A stretch of 64,000 nucleotides of DNA from Dendrocalamus latiflorus (taxonomy: Eukaryota; Streptophyta; Magnoliopsida; Poales; Poaceae), in contig CM029626.1 of NCBI GenBank assembly GCA_017311315.1, positions 28,072,672-28,136,671 on the forward strand. The letters run 5' to 3'. This document shows positions 1 through 11,397 of the stretch, in pieces; the stretch's first letter is position 1, and each line of letters begins with the position of its first letter. A program made the position numbers and the translations under genes. The notes beneath the pieces are model-generated. The model had not been told where the DNA came from and did not search any database. It saw only the letters and a list, made by a program, of their open reading frames with translations.

Positions 1-1037
1 AATTGGTAGTGGTAAAGATGGTGAGTGATATCTTGGGCTTTTGTTAAGCTGGGGTGTAACACCTAATTATCTCTCTCGTGTGAGATATGAATTTGGCAAA
101 AAAAAACCTAAAGGCTATCTTCAACATTTACTGGTTACTGAGCGCATAAACTCCATTATTTTGAGGATGATAAGCTGCAAACAGAAATTAGAGGGTAGTG
201 TGCGTAAGCGCATAGATTGATCCCTGACAATATTAGTAGTCTTCCACGGCATATTCATGTTGTACCAAACTACACACGCTCTATTAGATGTCATACACAC
301 TCTATAAATCCACTAAAAAGCATCAATGGCCATTATAATATCTTCAAGTCAGGTATTGCCAAATTAGGAAGTCGGAGAGTGTAACACCCCGGCTTAATAA
401 AAAGTCTAGAATATCACCCACAACTATAAATATTACCAGGTCGGTTTTTGAGAGTTCCTCACAAAAACCGATTTGTTGTTTTCCTTTCCACAGGTTTTTT
501 AGTCCGAACTTGATTAGGAACCATGTCAGGTATAGGAGTAGGGCTCGACCACTATGGCTGACCCAGGAGGCGAGTACAACCTCTTGTAATTTTCCTTAGA
601 CTCAAGACTAATGCTTCCTACTGATATTTGGGGGCACAACCAATTCATCGGGACTAACAAAATTGACATTATGCCATCTTTCAGTCTATTTGTATTGTCG
701 CCACATTGGGGGCTTGAATCTGAGACCCACTGTCCAAACAAGCCTATGAGTGTTGGAGTTAGGTTGTTGGTCATGTTATCCATAGATTGTTGTTTCCTAT
801 GAAATTCTTGTGTTCCTACTAAATTAGTATCCAACCCGTCCAAACATTATGGGCCAGTTGCTTCATTTCTAGCCAGCGCTATTCAATAGATATGGTGCTG
901 GAAAAACCTTTGTTAACCTGTTTTAAACTGTGGACATCAAATTCTAAGTATCCGTCAATCAATTAGCCTGTGTAAATAGAAAATGGGAAAAAGAAGAAGA
1001 CAGAATAACTCCACTAACTGTTTGTTTACTCCGTGGC
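1..1037. repeat. Left flank of tandem unit 1 (first copy)
   Basis: This stretch is repeated at 60822-62479 with scattered substitutions and two extra blocks in the later copy (near 61260-61500 and 61680-62040). The shared order runs from a start of the type AATTGGTAGTGG to a common GTTTACTCCGTGGC at the right edge, where the outer gypsy LTR is inserted here. I recognise no protein. The open frames on either strand (for example 526-843 minus) have no motif and are probably chance. Its value is as the marker of the tandem unit that also carries an RNase H-like fragment and a receptor kinase. Confidence 0.75.
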
Positions 1038-1757
1038 TATAACATCCCAAAAAGGGAACTATTCTAATTATGAAAATTTTAAAATCTTTTAATTGTTTTT
1101 CCCGTGTATTTCAATTTTTTTTGGTGTTATTCGAATTTCTTAATTTGGTTTCTTGCCAAAAATTCGAGTAATAAAAAATCAAAACCTTGGAATCAAGAAA
1201 CAAGATTGAAAATCAAATTAAGGAAATCCAAATTCCCTTGAAAGTCTTAAACTCAAAATCTAATAATTTGAAATCCCGGTATTCAAAACCAAGAATGGCA
1301 ATTGAAAACCAATATAAAATCTTTCCCATCCAATTTGCATACCTGAAAATTCAAATTTTGAAATTAAAGAATTATTCCTCAAAACTCGGAGATCTTAAAA
1401 AAATTAAAATGTTGAATCCAGAATTTGAACTCGGCTTTCAAATACAAAATCTAATTACAAATCCAAATTCTGAAATTCCTAAAATTTCCAAAATTCCTCT
1501 TGGGCTTAGCCTATTTTGTTGGATCGATATTGACGACAGAGGGGGAGTGAATGTCGACTTTTTTTAAAAAAATTATCCCCGTAAAATCTCCTCTTAAAGA
1601 ATCTCCTCTTCAATAGCTATGAAGAGCAAATGAAGAAGAGTTCATAAGCTCTTTGGAGATCTTGCAAAGCACAGAAGAGAAAAGAGGCAAAGAAGAATAA
1701 ATCAAAACTAAAGAACAGCAACAAAAACCAGAAAGATCAAAACCTGAACAGAGGATG

Positions 1758-1888
1758 GCCGGTCAGACCGCCGCTAGAGGGCCGGTCTGACCGGTGACTC
1801 AAGGCCAGTCTGACCGGTTCCTTATGGCCGGTCTGACCGGTGGCTTCTTGCCGGTCTGACCACAGGCCATTCAGCGGTCAGACCGCCC
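1758..1888. repeat. Array of CCGGTCTGACCGG-type palindromes inside the copia LTR
   Basis: At least six copies of a 10-14 bp palindromic word (CCGGTCAGACCG, GCCGGTCTGACCGG and variants) lie about 20 bp apart. The same array occurs in the 5' LTR, where the CACTA element has landed in its middle (15370-15392 and 21630-21750). In the minus-strand transcript it lies downstream of the TATA box. Confidence 0.85.
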
Positions 1889-2780
1889 GTCGAGGTTCGA
1901 GCTGACAGCAGAGAGGCAAATTCAGACAACTACTTCCAGATTCCATACTGCAGATAAATTGGAAGTTGCTTACGGTTTTTCTCAGCCCAGAACTGCAAGA
2001 AAATAACCACAATAGCAAGAGAAGCCTAGGGATCAAGAGAATCCATCTCAAAACCAAGAATTGAGGAGATTCCCTAAAATCTGAAAATTCATCAAGAGCT
2101 GCACTAAAACTCAAATTGCCATCTAGCCTTTGATCCTTTGGCCATGAAACTTTGAGAAAAGCTAATTAATAGCCTCTGGACATTAGATACCAAGTTTCAT
2201 GCCATCTCAGGAGGGGAATCAAGATTCTCACCAAAACCCTAGAAATGAAAAGGAAGAACAGAGGAGCCCAAACTGCAAAAACTGGGATTAAACAAGGTTT
2301 GCTCGTAGGATTGACTAGCCAAATGGCTTTGCAGCATCTCCTACATCACAACAACCCATTTTGCTACTTCTCAGCAAGAAAGAACTCAAAAACAAAAACT
2401 TGCAAAATCTTGCACAGAGAAGAACGAAGAACAGAACCACAGAGGGAAGCAAAGAACTCAATCAAACTCAAACAAAGCCAGCTCAGATTGATATTGAGGA
2501 TGAGAGATACATGATTACAAAGAGTATCAACTCATATCATCCCTACAATCCCATACATGCTTGGAATGATCAAGAACTCATCTCATCTCTCAGCCACTCT
2601 CAGGGAGACAAGAAGAACACACACAGAGGGGATATAGAGAACGAAGGAGACACACTCTGCCTCTCCCAACCACTAAAACCTAAAGTAAAACAACCTCTCC
2701 AAAGGCCATTTTGACTAAAGCAAACCCTAACAACTCCTTAAAACCCTAGAATCCATGCAGCCACAAGGAGACATCCCCCC

Positions 2781-2788
2781 TTATATAG
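2781..2788 (-). promoter_or_regulatory. TATA box of copia element 1, 3' LTR
   Basis: The minus strand reads CTATATAAG, conserved in the 5' LTR at about 22635-22642. Position within the LTR suits the U3/R border of a minus-strand element. Confidence 0.55.
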
Positions 2789-3165
2789 CCTTTGGCTAAC
2801 GGTTATCCAACCCGTTACACCCGCTATGTCTCGAACGGAACCGGTCTCCACTCGTGCAGCTTTGCGTTTTTACCGAAACGCCCCTCCTGCACCTTCCGGG
2901 AAGTTTCCGCGTTCCTTGTCATCCAAGCCTCGCAACCACCTTGAGTCTCCACCGTCTTCGACACCTCCGACCATTCTGACCTCGGCACCACCTGCGCCTA
3001 GTCCGGTCCTCTGTGCCTCGCCACGACTCCACCTCGATGTCCTACAGCCATCACAGACAAGAAATACATCAAATAGCATCGCTCGACACATGTAAGCATA
3101 AATAGCATCAATGAATCATACTTACTCATAAAGGAGTCCAAACCTGTCGAATCAAGAAATAAGCA

Positions 3166-4337
3166 TCGTGGCCACGAATGAGATCGTGACCTCTAACTCG
3201 GGTCAAATGATCAAATCCAATATGACCAAGTCTCCTATACCAGAAAGTAAGGTCACGGCACTCAGAAGCAACTAAACACTGGAGAGGATCACTAGAAGAC
3301 TCAGAAAAATCAGCACGAAAGATCCTCCCATAACGAGAAATCCCACAAACCAGACTACCCGAAGAATCAAGAATTTTGCAAGCGTTTTTTCTTAACGCTC
3401 ACCTCAAAGCTGTCATCGGTAAGCTGAGAAACAGAAAGCAAATTATACTGCAGCTTACTAACCAAGGCAACCTGTTTTAAAATAAAAGACTCATTAACGC
3501 GCACTGTACCTTTGGTGATGACGCGCCCACACGAAGCGTCTCCGAAGGTGATCGTCTCATCACCTGGAGCACGAGCTAGGGAAGAGAACCAACGAGAGTC
3601 TCCGGTCATGTGTCGAGAACACCTGGAGTCAATGAGCCAAACATCTCTCTTCCCTGCCCGGCGAACATGAGTCAACGAGACAGTAAAGTCTCAGTACTGG
3701 GGTAAATCAAGAGTGATTTTGGCACCCAATACTGAGTAACATGTCGAGTAGAAGAAGTAGCCACACACGACTGACCTCTATCTACCCTACGCTCTCTGTT
3801 GCTCAAAGAAGCAGAAAGTCCATGAGCAGACCTGAAGCTGTTGCTAGGTCCGACTGCTACAAGAGAACGAGTCGGAACACTAGCAACATGCTGATCATGC
3901 CGTGGGTAGCCATCTCGATGGGGGAAACGAGATCTACCCTCAGAACGGCGGAAGTGACGACCAAAGGGAGCACAAGCATGAAAACCAGAAAACTCGGAAA
4001 AGCCAAGTCCTCGATGCTGCCCAAGCACATCAAAAATAACTGAAGCAACCCTAGACCTCGTGTTGGTCTTAGGTGCACTCAAGGTCTGGGGCTGACCCTG
4101 AATACGCCTAAGATCATGAACACGGTCTCTCCGCGCGATCTTGGTGCGCCTGAAGCATCGCTCGATCAAGTGTCCATCCTTCTGACAGAAGGTGCAATAA
4201 TACTTCACCTTCTGAGAGGTAGAAGTAGCATGATGAGGCTTCGCCTTCTGAGAGGCCGAAGCTATAGGGGGAATCACCTTGCTGTCAGAAATCACTTGGA
4301 CAAAACCCGCTGACTTGAATTGAACTTTCTCAGTTCT
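3166..4337 (-). pseudogene. Copia element 1: late gag, zinc knuckle, protease and start of pre-integrase
   Basis: On the minus strand this continues the gag frame interrupted by two solo LTRs. In order it shows a zinc knuckle (CTFCQKDGHLIERCF, C-x2-C-x4-H-x4-C), then the protease-like WLIDSRCSRHMTGDSRWF region, then the gag-pre-integrase region with a YRRLGHIGFDHL-type motif ending just before the LTR. In active copia proteins the aspartate of the D-S/T-G motif is catalytic; here the reading is DSR. Frame changes occur near 3670 and near 3370. No integrase core, reverse transcriptase or RNase H follows: the coding region meets the LTR edge at 3165/3166 with no polypurine tract, so the element has lost nearly all of pol. 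It would need enzymes from another copia element. Confidence 0.8.
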
Positions 4338-4342
4338 GGGCT

Positions 4343-7300
4343 TATAACATCCTGATTTTCAGAGCCTTTTTGAAGCTTTTAAAATAAAATTCACCATTTG
4401 GATTTTTCTGGAATTAATTAAAGTTTAATTGGAATTTTCATTAATTAAAAAGATTTAATATGATTAAAATTAAACATTAATATTTGTCAAAAATATTTTA
4501 TTTGTGTTTTTTGTGTCGCAAGGAATTTTTCTGTATTGTCTTGGATTTTTCAGAGTTTGCTTGAGCTCAATTTTAAATTTTCAAAAAGAAAAAAGAAAGA
4601 GGAGAGAGAATGAACAGTACAATGCGGTACTGTTCATGCATCTTCAGCTCCAGCGCGCGTACAGACTCGATCTGTTCTCCTTTCCTACCGTTTTTCTCTC
4701 TCTTCATAACTTTCAATCCAGACCTTATTTCAATGTCTTCCCAAAAGGAAAGTTGTGCCAAATCATGCAAGGAATCCATCCCAATTGGCCTCTTTCCATT
4801 TCGTTCATCCGTTTGCCTTTTATCTCCTATTTTCTGAAACGGACTCTAAACCGAAATTTACGGATTGGAGTCGGTTTCGATCTCTTCCAAGCCTATAAAT
4901 ACGACCCCTTGACCCCTCTAAACCCATCCCAAGCCGTGGCAAGTACCCTCAAAGGCCAGGACGCCGTCGGCACCGAGGCCCTTCGGTCTCGAAATTGCTC
5001 GTCGCGTCTCAAGCTATCCGGTGAGTTTTTCCGTGATCTTTTCGCGTCACACTATGCCTTCATGTCTCATCTACCTTCTGGCCAAGCTAATTTGGTTTTG
5101 GTGCAGCCAATCTCCCAGAATCGAGTTTTCCCCAATCTAGGCCAAGATCGCTTCCCGACGTCGATTCGTCGCCTCCGGTAAGCTTTAGCTCTTGCCATAA
5201 TTTTTCTTAGGCTTGCCTCATCGCGTTCTATGCCGTGCTCACTTCTTTTTCCCCGAAAAGCCTCCACAAATTTTTGCCTCCGAACCTCGCCATAGCTGCA
5301 AATGGCATCTCGTGTCCCCATCTATCCAGTGATGTTTTCTCCCAATCCGTTCGCGTCATACTGTGCTAAACCATCCCAGGTAGATTTCGTTCACCGAGCA
5401 CCAAGATATTAAGTTTTTCCTTTTCCTTCCCGATGTCGTTCAAACGTCGTTTGCGACATCTCCGGTGGGTCTTTGGCCAAGCCAACAATTTTCCTAGCTT
5501 CGTCAAGCCGCGTATTAGCCCGTGCTCACCCTACTTCTTCATGTCCTATGCCCGAATTTTATTCCTTTCTCCTACCCATGTCGTTGTAGCCGCCCGTGCC
5601 GTCACCGTGCTCCGCTTGGCATGCCGTCACTTCCTATGTGTGCCTTAAGTCCCTAGCAACCCATTTTGCTAGTTAGATTCACCTCCCATGCCTCCTCTCG
5701 CCGGCGCTAGCTTTCTCTCCAAAAGTACTATTCTCGGATGAACAGTAATTTGCTATTTTGCAGCATTTTCTCGCCCAGCAAACTTTAGATCGCTTGTTCT
5801 CCTTCATCCGAACTCCGATTGACCCGATTCTTTTTCCTAAATTCATCTAAAATTGAGCTCTATCTTTTGGTTCTGGTTTTACAGTTTTTGGAGTTCATTT
5901 GAATTTTATTTGAATGTGTTTTGTTTGTTTTATCGTTTCACGCGTAGAACCCGACATCGCCGAAGAGTTTGTCGAACCGCAGCAAGAGGGACCAACCAGT
6001 GCACAAGAAGGCAAGTCTCCTTTGATCATTTTGAACCTATGTTTGTGAAATGTTTTAAATTATTTTAAAGTTATGTGCATCGCTATTTACATAGAATCTT
6101 AATTTTGTTTTAGCAAGTTAGTTAAACCAATTATTGTTATGCCCTCAATTGAAGTTGAATTCCATGTACCTTTGTAACCTTAGGATTTCCTTTGTCTCAA
6201 TAATGAGATTATTATTAAATCTTTGATAAATATTAGAACGGTAGTAAAATGCTTAGTCATGCTATTTAACCTTTGTAGCATTGGAAATGGGAAATTATAA
6301 TTCTTTTAACTAGTCTTTGTATCTGGAAATTAGTGGCGATTGGAGTTGCCACTGTTCTATTAAAATAAAATAAAATGTGAAAATTGTTTTAGACCAGGGC
6401 GGATGGTTGGATTGGTTTGGTGCGGTTAGCACGAGACTTTGTAGAGTGTCTGTTCCGCCCTAGTCGATTAAGGACCGACTCTTGTGTTTGTCCAGACTGA
6501 GCACTACCGTACAGCCCCAAGTCTATATGGGTACGACCTAGCTGATTAACTTACGATAGTCTAGTTTAGGTGCCACCAGTGGAAAGTGGGTGCCAGGGAT
6601 TTACTGGTTATTCACAGTGAGGGACAGGGATTTACTGTAGTCATATGACGCAAGAAGGGGCTTCGGACTGGGTGGATTTAACCCTTCTGCGGTGAAACCT
6701 CAGCGGGTGGTGTCTAGCTAGACTAGAGTGAGGTAAAGACTTTGTGATATTTTATCTGGGTCTCATGCCAAAGGAAGCATGGTGACTATTAGGATAACTT
6801 ATCTCTTGGGGGTAAAGTTGTACAACCTCTGCAAAGTGTCAAACTATTCGAATAGCCGTGCCCACGGTCAAGGGCAGGCAAGGAATGCATTCACATGGTA
6901 GATCTTTGGTTTTGGTTTTTAAAATCAAAGTTTTGGTATTCCGAGAGTGGAGGGAACTCTCGGATGGTTATCCTGGCGGTTGGAGCCAGTGTGGGTGGAT
7001 GTAACCCGCAATTTAAAACTTTATCGGTTAGAGCTGGTTATGTAGTGTTGGTGGATAGAACCTTCACTATAAAAAGTTTACTAATTTCACTTAAAACATT
7101 TACTTTGTTAAAATGATGCTTTCGAAAATATTTAGTAGTAATTGAAATAAAATATTGCTTTGTGCAAAAGAACCATATAACCCTCCTTTGTTAAGCCTTG
7201 CATCTATTGCATTTTTCCCAAGACTTGCGGAGTACTTTATGTACTCACATGTTGTACTAAAAATTAACTCAGAGGAATACGAAGCTCAAGAGGGAGACTA

Positions 7301-7608
7301 CGACTACTTTGCGTGTGGATTCGACGAAGGATTTCCATAGTACTAGGTCGCGCTTCCCAGTCAATTGCCTGTGGCGTATTGATGGGTCTTCGCCAGATTT
7401 ATCTTTTGCTTCCGCTGTGTTTTGTGAGTGTGTAAGGTCTTGAAACCTCAGTTGTAATAAAGAGACCTTTTGGTCTGTACTCTCTATTATTGTAATAAAC
7501 GTTGTTGGTTATGTAATCATCACTGTTTGACTGTGTGCACTAGCTTTGATCTGGGACTAGTGCTGTAATACACAGAGGGTCTGGATTCAGAAATCCAAGG
7601 TCCTGACA
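4343..7608 (+). repeat. Gypsy-type solo LTR 1, inserted in copia element 1
   Basis: The LTR starts TATAACATCC and ends AAGGTCCTGACA, with the 5-bp target duplication GGGCT at 4338-4342 and 7609-7613. It is 3266 bp. It contains a TATA box near 4893, a GC-richer centre and, near 6846-6876, the motif CTATTCGAATAGCCGTGCCC shared with the other long LTRs. Its right part matches, with divergence, 7661-10158 (reverse strand) and 25370-26224. No internal domain is attached. Confidence 0.85.
4893..4900 (+). promoter_or_regulatory. TATA box of solo LTR 1
   Basis: CTATAAAT lies about 550 bp into the LTR, in a position and setting expected for an LTR promoter. Confidence 0.45.
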
Positions 7609-7613
7609 GGGCT

Positions 7614-7660
7614 CAACCTCGATCACACATGCTGCTTTGGGTCTAAGAACAGTAGGTGGA
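7614..7660 (-). pseudogene. 47-bp island of copia element 1 gag between two solo LTRs
   Basis: Between the duplication of solo LTR 1 (GGGCT) and the start of solo LTR 2 only 47 bp of the host copia remain, the last five being the duplication GTGGA. Read on the minus strand, this piece stays in frame with gag on both sides (from 12856 and up to 4337) when each duplication is counted once. That is direct support for both insertion calls. Confidence 0.8.
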
Positions 7661-10600
7661 TGTCAGACCCAGATTTTATAATCTGGAATCTACAGTGTCT
7701 AGCTGCACTATTCCCTGGATCAGCAGATAGTGCACACAGTTACAGTAATGGACATCAAATTACATATCATGCGGAAGCATAAATAAAATAGTAGACTTAC
7801 TCATGGGCCGATTAGGCCGAAATCAATAAATTGCAACAGCGGAAGAACGAAGCACACATATGGGACCTTCAGGACATGCACACAGGCAGCCAACTGGAGG
7901 TTCGCGACCTAGCCCTTGACATCTTTATCTTCTCTGCCAGCTTGTCCAATCTTGTTGCTGAGGCGAGATGATTTGATTCCTGATTCTGAATTTTGTCGCA
8001 AAAGCGAGTGTGAGCACTCCAACCCCGTGCTCCGCGAGCCAATACACAGAATGCAAATAAATAGTATGCATGGCTTAACAAAGGAGAGGCTCGGGTTATT
8101 TTATTTTCCAAAAATCACTTTTAGTAGCATTGTTATTATTAATCATAGTGTTATTGTTACTACCTATACTCCACCTAGCGACTACCATAATCGACTTAAT
8201 TCACCAAAAAACACTTCCTTTATTGATTGCTGTCCAAGACTCCAAACAGCGATTATCATTAATTATGCAATCCACCAATCATACCTTCATTGCTGCCTAA
8301 ATCCCCACAAGCGAGTATCATAACTTATATAGTCCACTGATCAATTACCGCCTATAACTCCAAACAGCTAGTGACATCATTTATCTAATATCATTTATTT
8401 AATCCACCAATATCCTTTGCATTCTAAACTCTTAACAATCCTTTCGTTATTGATCCACAACCATAATTCTTCAATAATCAATCTTATTTTTCCATTATCT
8501 ATCTCTAACTAATTCATGAGTATACATCCACCAAGAATATCATTGATCAAGTTTATACTCCAGGAATTGTTATCATACCCCAAACTCCCAAGATCAATTC
8601 ATCCATCCAGAACTCGTTCAAATCCTATTAATCCCAATATTGTCAACATCTCCCAAGAATCTATATCAAATATCAGTGTTGTAATCCAACCAATACCCTT
8701 GCACTTCCTAGTACTCCAAAGATCATATAAATCATCTATCTAGTCTAGATATCCATTTGGGCTCATTTCTCCCAAAATCCACACTATCGTTTTGCTTTTA
8801 TAATCGACATGATTCCACCAATATATTTATGTTTTTACCACAAACTTCCATCTTCATTACTCCCGACTCTACTTATTTCCTCATATATTTTACTTTGCGA
8901 GAAGAGAAAACATTTTACTTTTGCAATATGATACATAAAAATTTCCTGAGACCTAGCAGTTTTGAACAAAAACATAATGTTCAAGAAAATGCAATAATAA
9001 TAGCGATCCAGATTCCATCCACCGTTACATGGCATCCGCACCATATAGCATCTTTCAGCGTTATAGCTGCTTAACTTACCACTGGGACGACACCTAGGAC
9101 AATTCAAATCAGGGCTTTCCACTGCCTTTCCATTTTTCCATTCCCACCCACAAAGTTTTTGAAACAGAACTATATCTAGTTAAGTTCCCATGTCCGCCTT
9201 TGACCGTGGGCACGGCTATTCGAATAGTTTTGACTCTGCAGAGTTTGCACACTTTACCCACAAGAGATAAATCCACTCGTTGCCCCACATGATTCCTTAG
9301 CCATGCGGTTGAGTAGACCATCACAGGACCTTTACAATGTATTTTTCCTAGCAGAGTTACGTCCGCTAAGGTTTCCACTTCCTTCGGGGTACGACCACCC
9401 TTTCAGAAGCCCCCTCTTGCACCGTCACGTCGGAGGATGTGGCCATCCTCTACCCGCCCGTGGTCACACCGGCGCAACTCTTACTAAGTCGATGCAAATT
9501 AGTTGGCCCTACCTACACTTTGCCAGCTTGCGGTTGTGCTTGTTATACACGGGGTGACATGACAAGATTCAGTCCTTAGGGTTACCCGGATGGTTCTACC
9601 ACATTTCACCTTTTGTGCAATCACTGCACCACATACCAGCCCCCAAACCATCCATCCAGGTATTTAAGCAATTTTAGGTTATTGGGAATATAAAATAACC
9701 ATATCCAACATACACCAGTCATTACTACCATGACTGCCCAACCAATTTTTCTCAGGATTAAAAGTGTTGCTTGGGCGCTCTCGCGCCCCATGAGTATAAC
9801 TAGAATATTGAATTTATCATGTATTTGCATATAAAATAACATCATGCAATTTGATAATTTAAACCAAAGTAATTTGCAAAAAATGTAGGTTCAACATGAT
9901 CAAAGTATTGACTCGCCTTGCGCGGTTTACCGCGGTCTTGAGCTCTCGCAATGCTTCCTCTTGAGTTTCTGGTCTTTATTTTCACTTTGAGTTTGATCGA
10001 CTCCAGTTTCTAACCATGCGATAAGCGACTGAATCCAAATAAAAACAAATAACTCAAGAGATCCAAATAAATCCAAGTACTTTTAAATACCCGATTTAAT
10101 TTAATTTATACATTTATTATGATTTGAGAATAGAAGGATGACTCAGGTTAGGGTGTTGTAAACACAGCGGTAGCTGGTTTTTTGAGCAGGAGGACGAGTT
10201 GCCTGAATGCTTTACCGTGAGGGAAAATTTTAGAAACACGAGGGATCAAAAGTGAGAATGTGCCTACCGGAATTATCTACTTTTGGGAAAGGAAGGTGGC
10301 CATACATGGCCGATTGGGGAAAAGCGAGGCTTGACCTTTTATTAATAATTTCTTTTATCATTTTTGTATTTATCAAGGAAGTTCCATGAGCTAGGTTAGA
10401 CCTATAAATTGGTGTACGAGTTTACTGAGCATTATTTTGTTGAGTGCTATTGTTTTGGGTATATGCCATATGTGGGGTATACAAATTTTGGCTTGCCAAA
10501 TTAATACTAGAGCCCGAGTTCTTAGCATTGTATGATGTGATATTTTATGTACACTTGGTTGTCACTAGACATAAATGATTTTGACTTAGGATTCATTGGT

Positions 10601-10985
10601 ACGGGTCCTAGCTTGCTACATTTAATCATGCTCAACTAATCCTAAAGCTAAGATTTAATGGCACATTATCGTTTTGTCTATGCTTTGGCTATTATTGGGA
10701 TTAGCTTTATTATAACGTAGATTTATTTATCGACGACGTGTGGATGGTGAGGATTTTATTAGGGCCTTCTAATTTAAAAGTTTATGGTCACGCCCTATCG
10801 TTCAATGAATTTTATGAAGAGGCCTAATTTAATTAAATCTACCATTGAGATTTAATTAATGGCAATATTTTAAATGTTAGGTCATATATTTAATTGTGGT
10901 CCATGGTAATCTTTCTAATTTAAAACCTTGCTTCTATAGTTGTAAATTTTATTCTTTTTAAATTTAACTTGGATGTATATATAGA

Positions 10986-11011
10986 TATACATACATACAT
11001 ACATACATACA

Positions 11012-11071
<60 letters not shown>
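10986..11071. repeat. (ACAT)n-(AT)n microsatellite
   Basis: About twelve ACAT units run into about fifteen AT units. It lies inside solo LTR 2 and is likely to be length-polymorphic. Confidence 0.95.
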
Positions 11072-11072
<1 letters not shown>

Positions 11073-11315
11073 TAATTAGGATTTTTATTAACTTTGGACA
11101 TTAAGCAAAAACATATTTTATTGATGTCCTTAATTTAATTAGACCTCAATAAATATTTAAGCTCATATAATAAATAGCCAAATATTAAATCTTAAATACC
11201 TTATTTTATACCCTAATTAAATTTATTGGCTTCTCTAACTTATTCTTTAATTTTCCCTGGTTTCTCTTTATTAAAAAGGTTGCAAAAATGACATTAAAAA
11301 TGGTTTGAATAGGTG

Positions 11316-11397
11316 CCGTTTGTGGGAGTTGAACTCAGCACCTCACGGTGCAAATGGTAAGCAACACGCTCTAGTGACCAAGTGGGCTGCGGCCATT
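11316..11397 (-). other. tRNA-like patch (possible SINE or tRNA relic)
   Basis: On the minus strand the patch has a box A-like TGGTCACTAGAGCG, a box B-like GAGTTCAACTCC and end segments GCCG/CGGC that could pair. The arms are imperfect and I could not build a convincing cloverleaf. It is a weak call inside solo LTR 2. Confidence 0.25.

Larger units (their letters stand above)
1517..3165 (-). repeat. 3' LTR of copia element 1
   Basis: This LTR of 1649 bp begins TGTTGGATCG and ends AATAAGCA on the plus strand. It is nearly identical to the other LTR of the element (15130-23018 once its CACTA insertion is removed, also 1649 bp by my count). Orientation is minus, given by the primer site at 15113-15129. 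On the minus strand it reads TG...CA. It carries a TATA box near 2781-2788 and a palindrome array at 1758-1888. The flank at 1512-1516 (TATTT) does not match the flank after 23018 (TTCTA), so no clear target duplication is seen. Confidence 0.85.

Noticed and set aside
1187..1567. 126-codon frame in AT-rich sequence
   Set aside because: Ile/Lys/Asn-rich translation of the AT-rich LTR edge. It crosses the copia insertion junction at 1517, so it cannot be an old gene.
2245..2714. Open frames of 89 and 117 codons within the copia LTR, repeated at 22098-22567
   Set aside because: Both lie inside the LTR, opposite to the element's transcription, and are conserved only because the two LTRs are alike.
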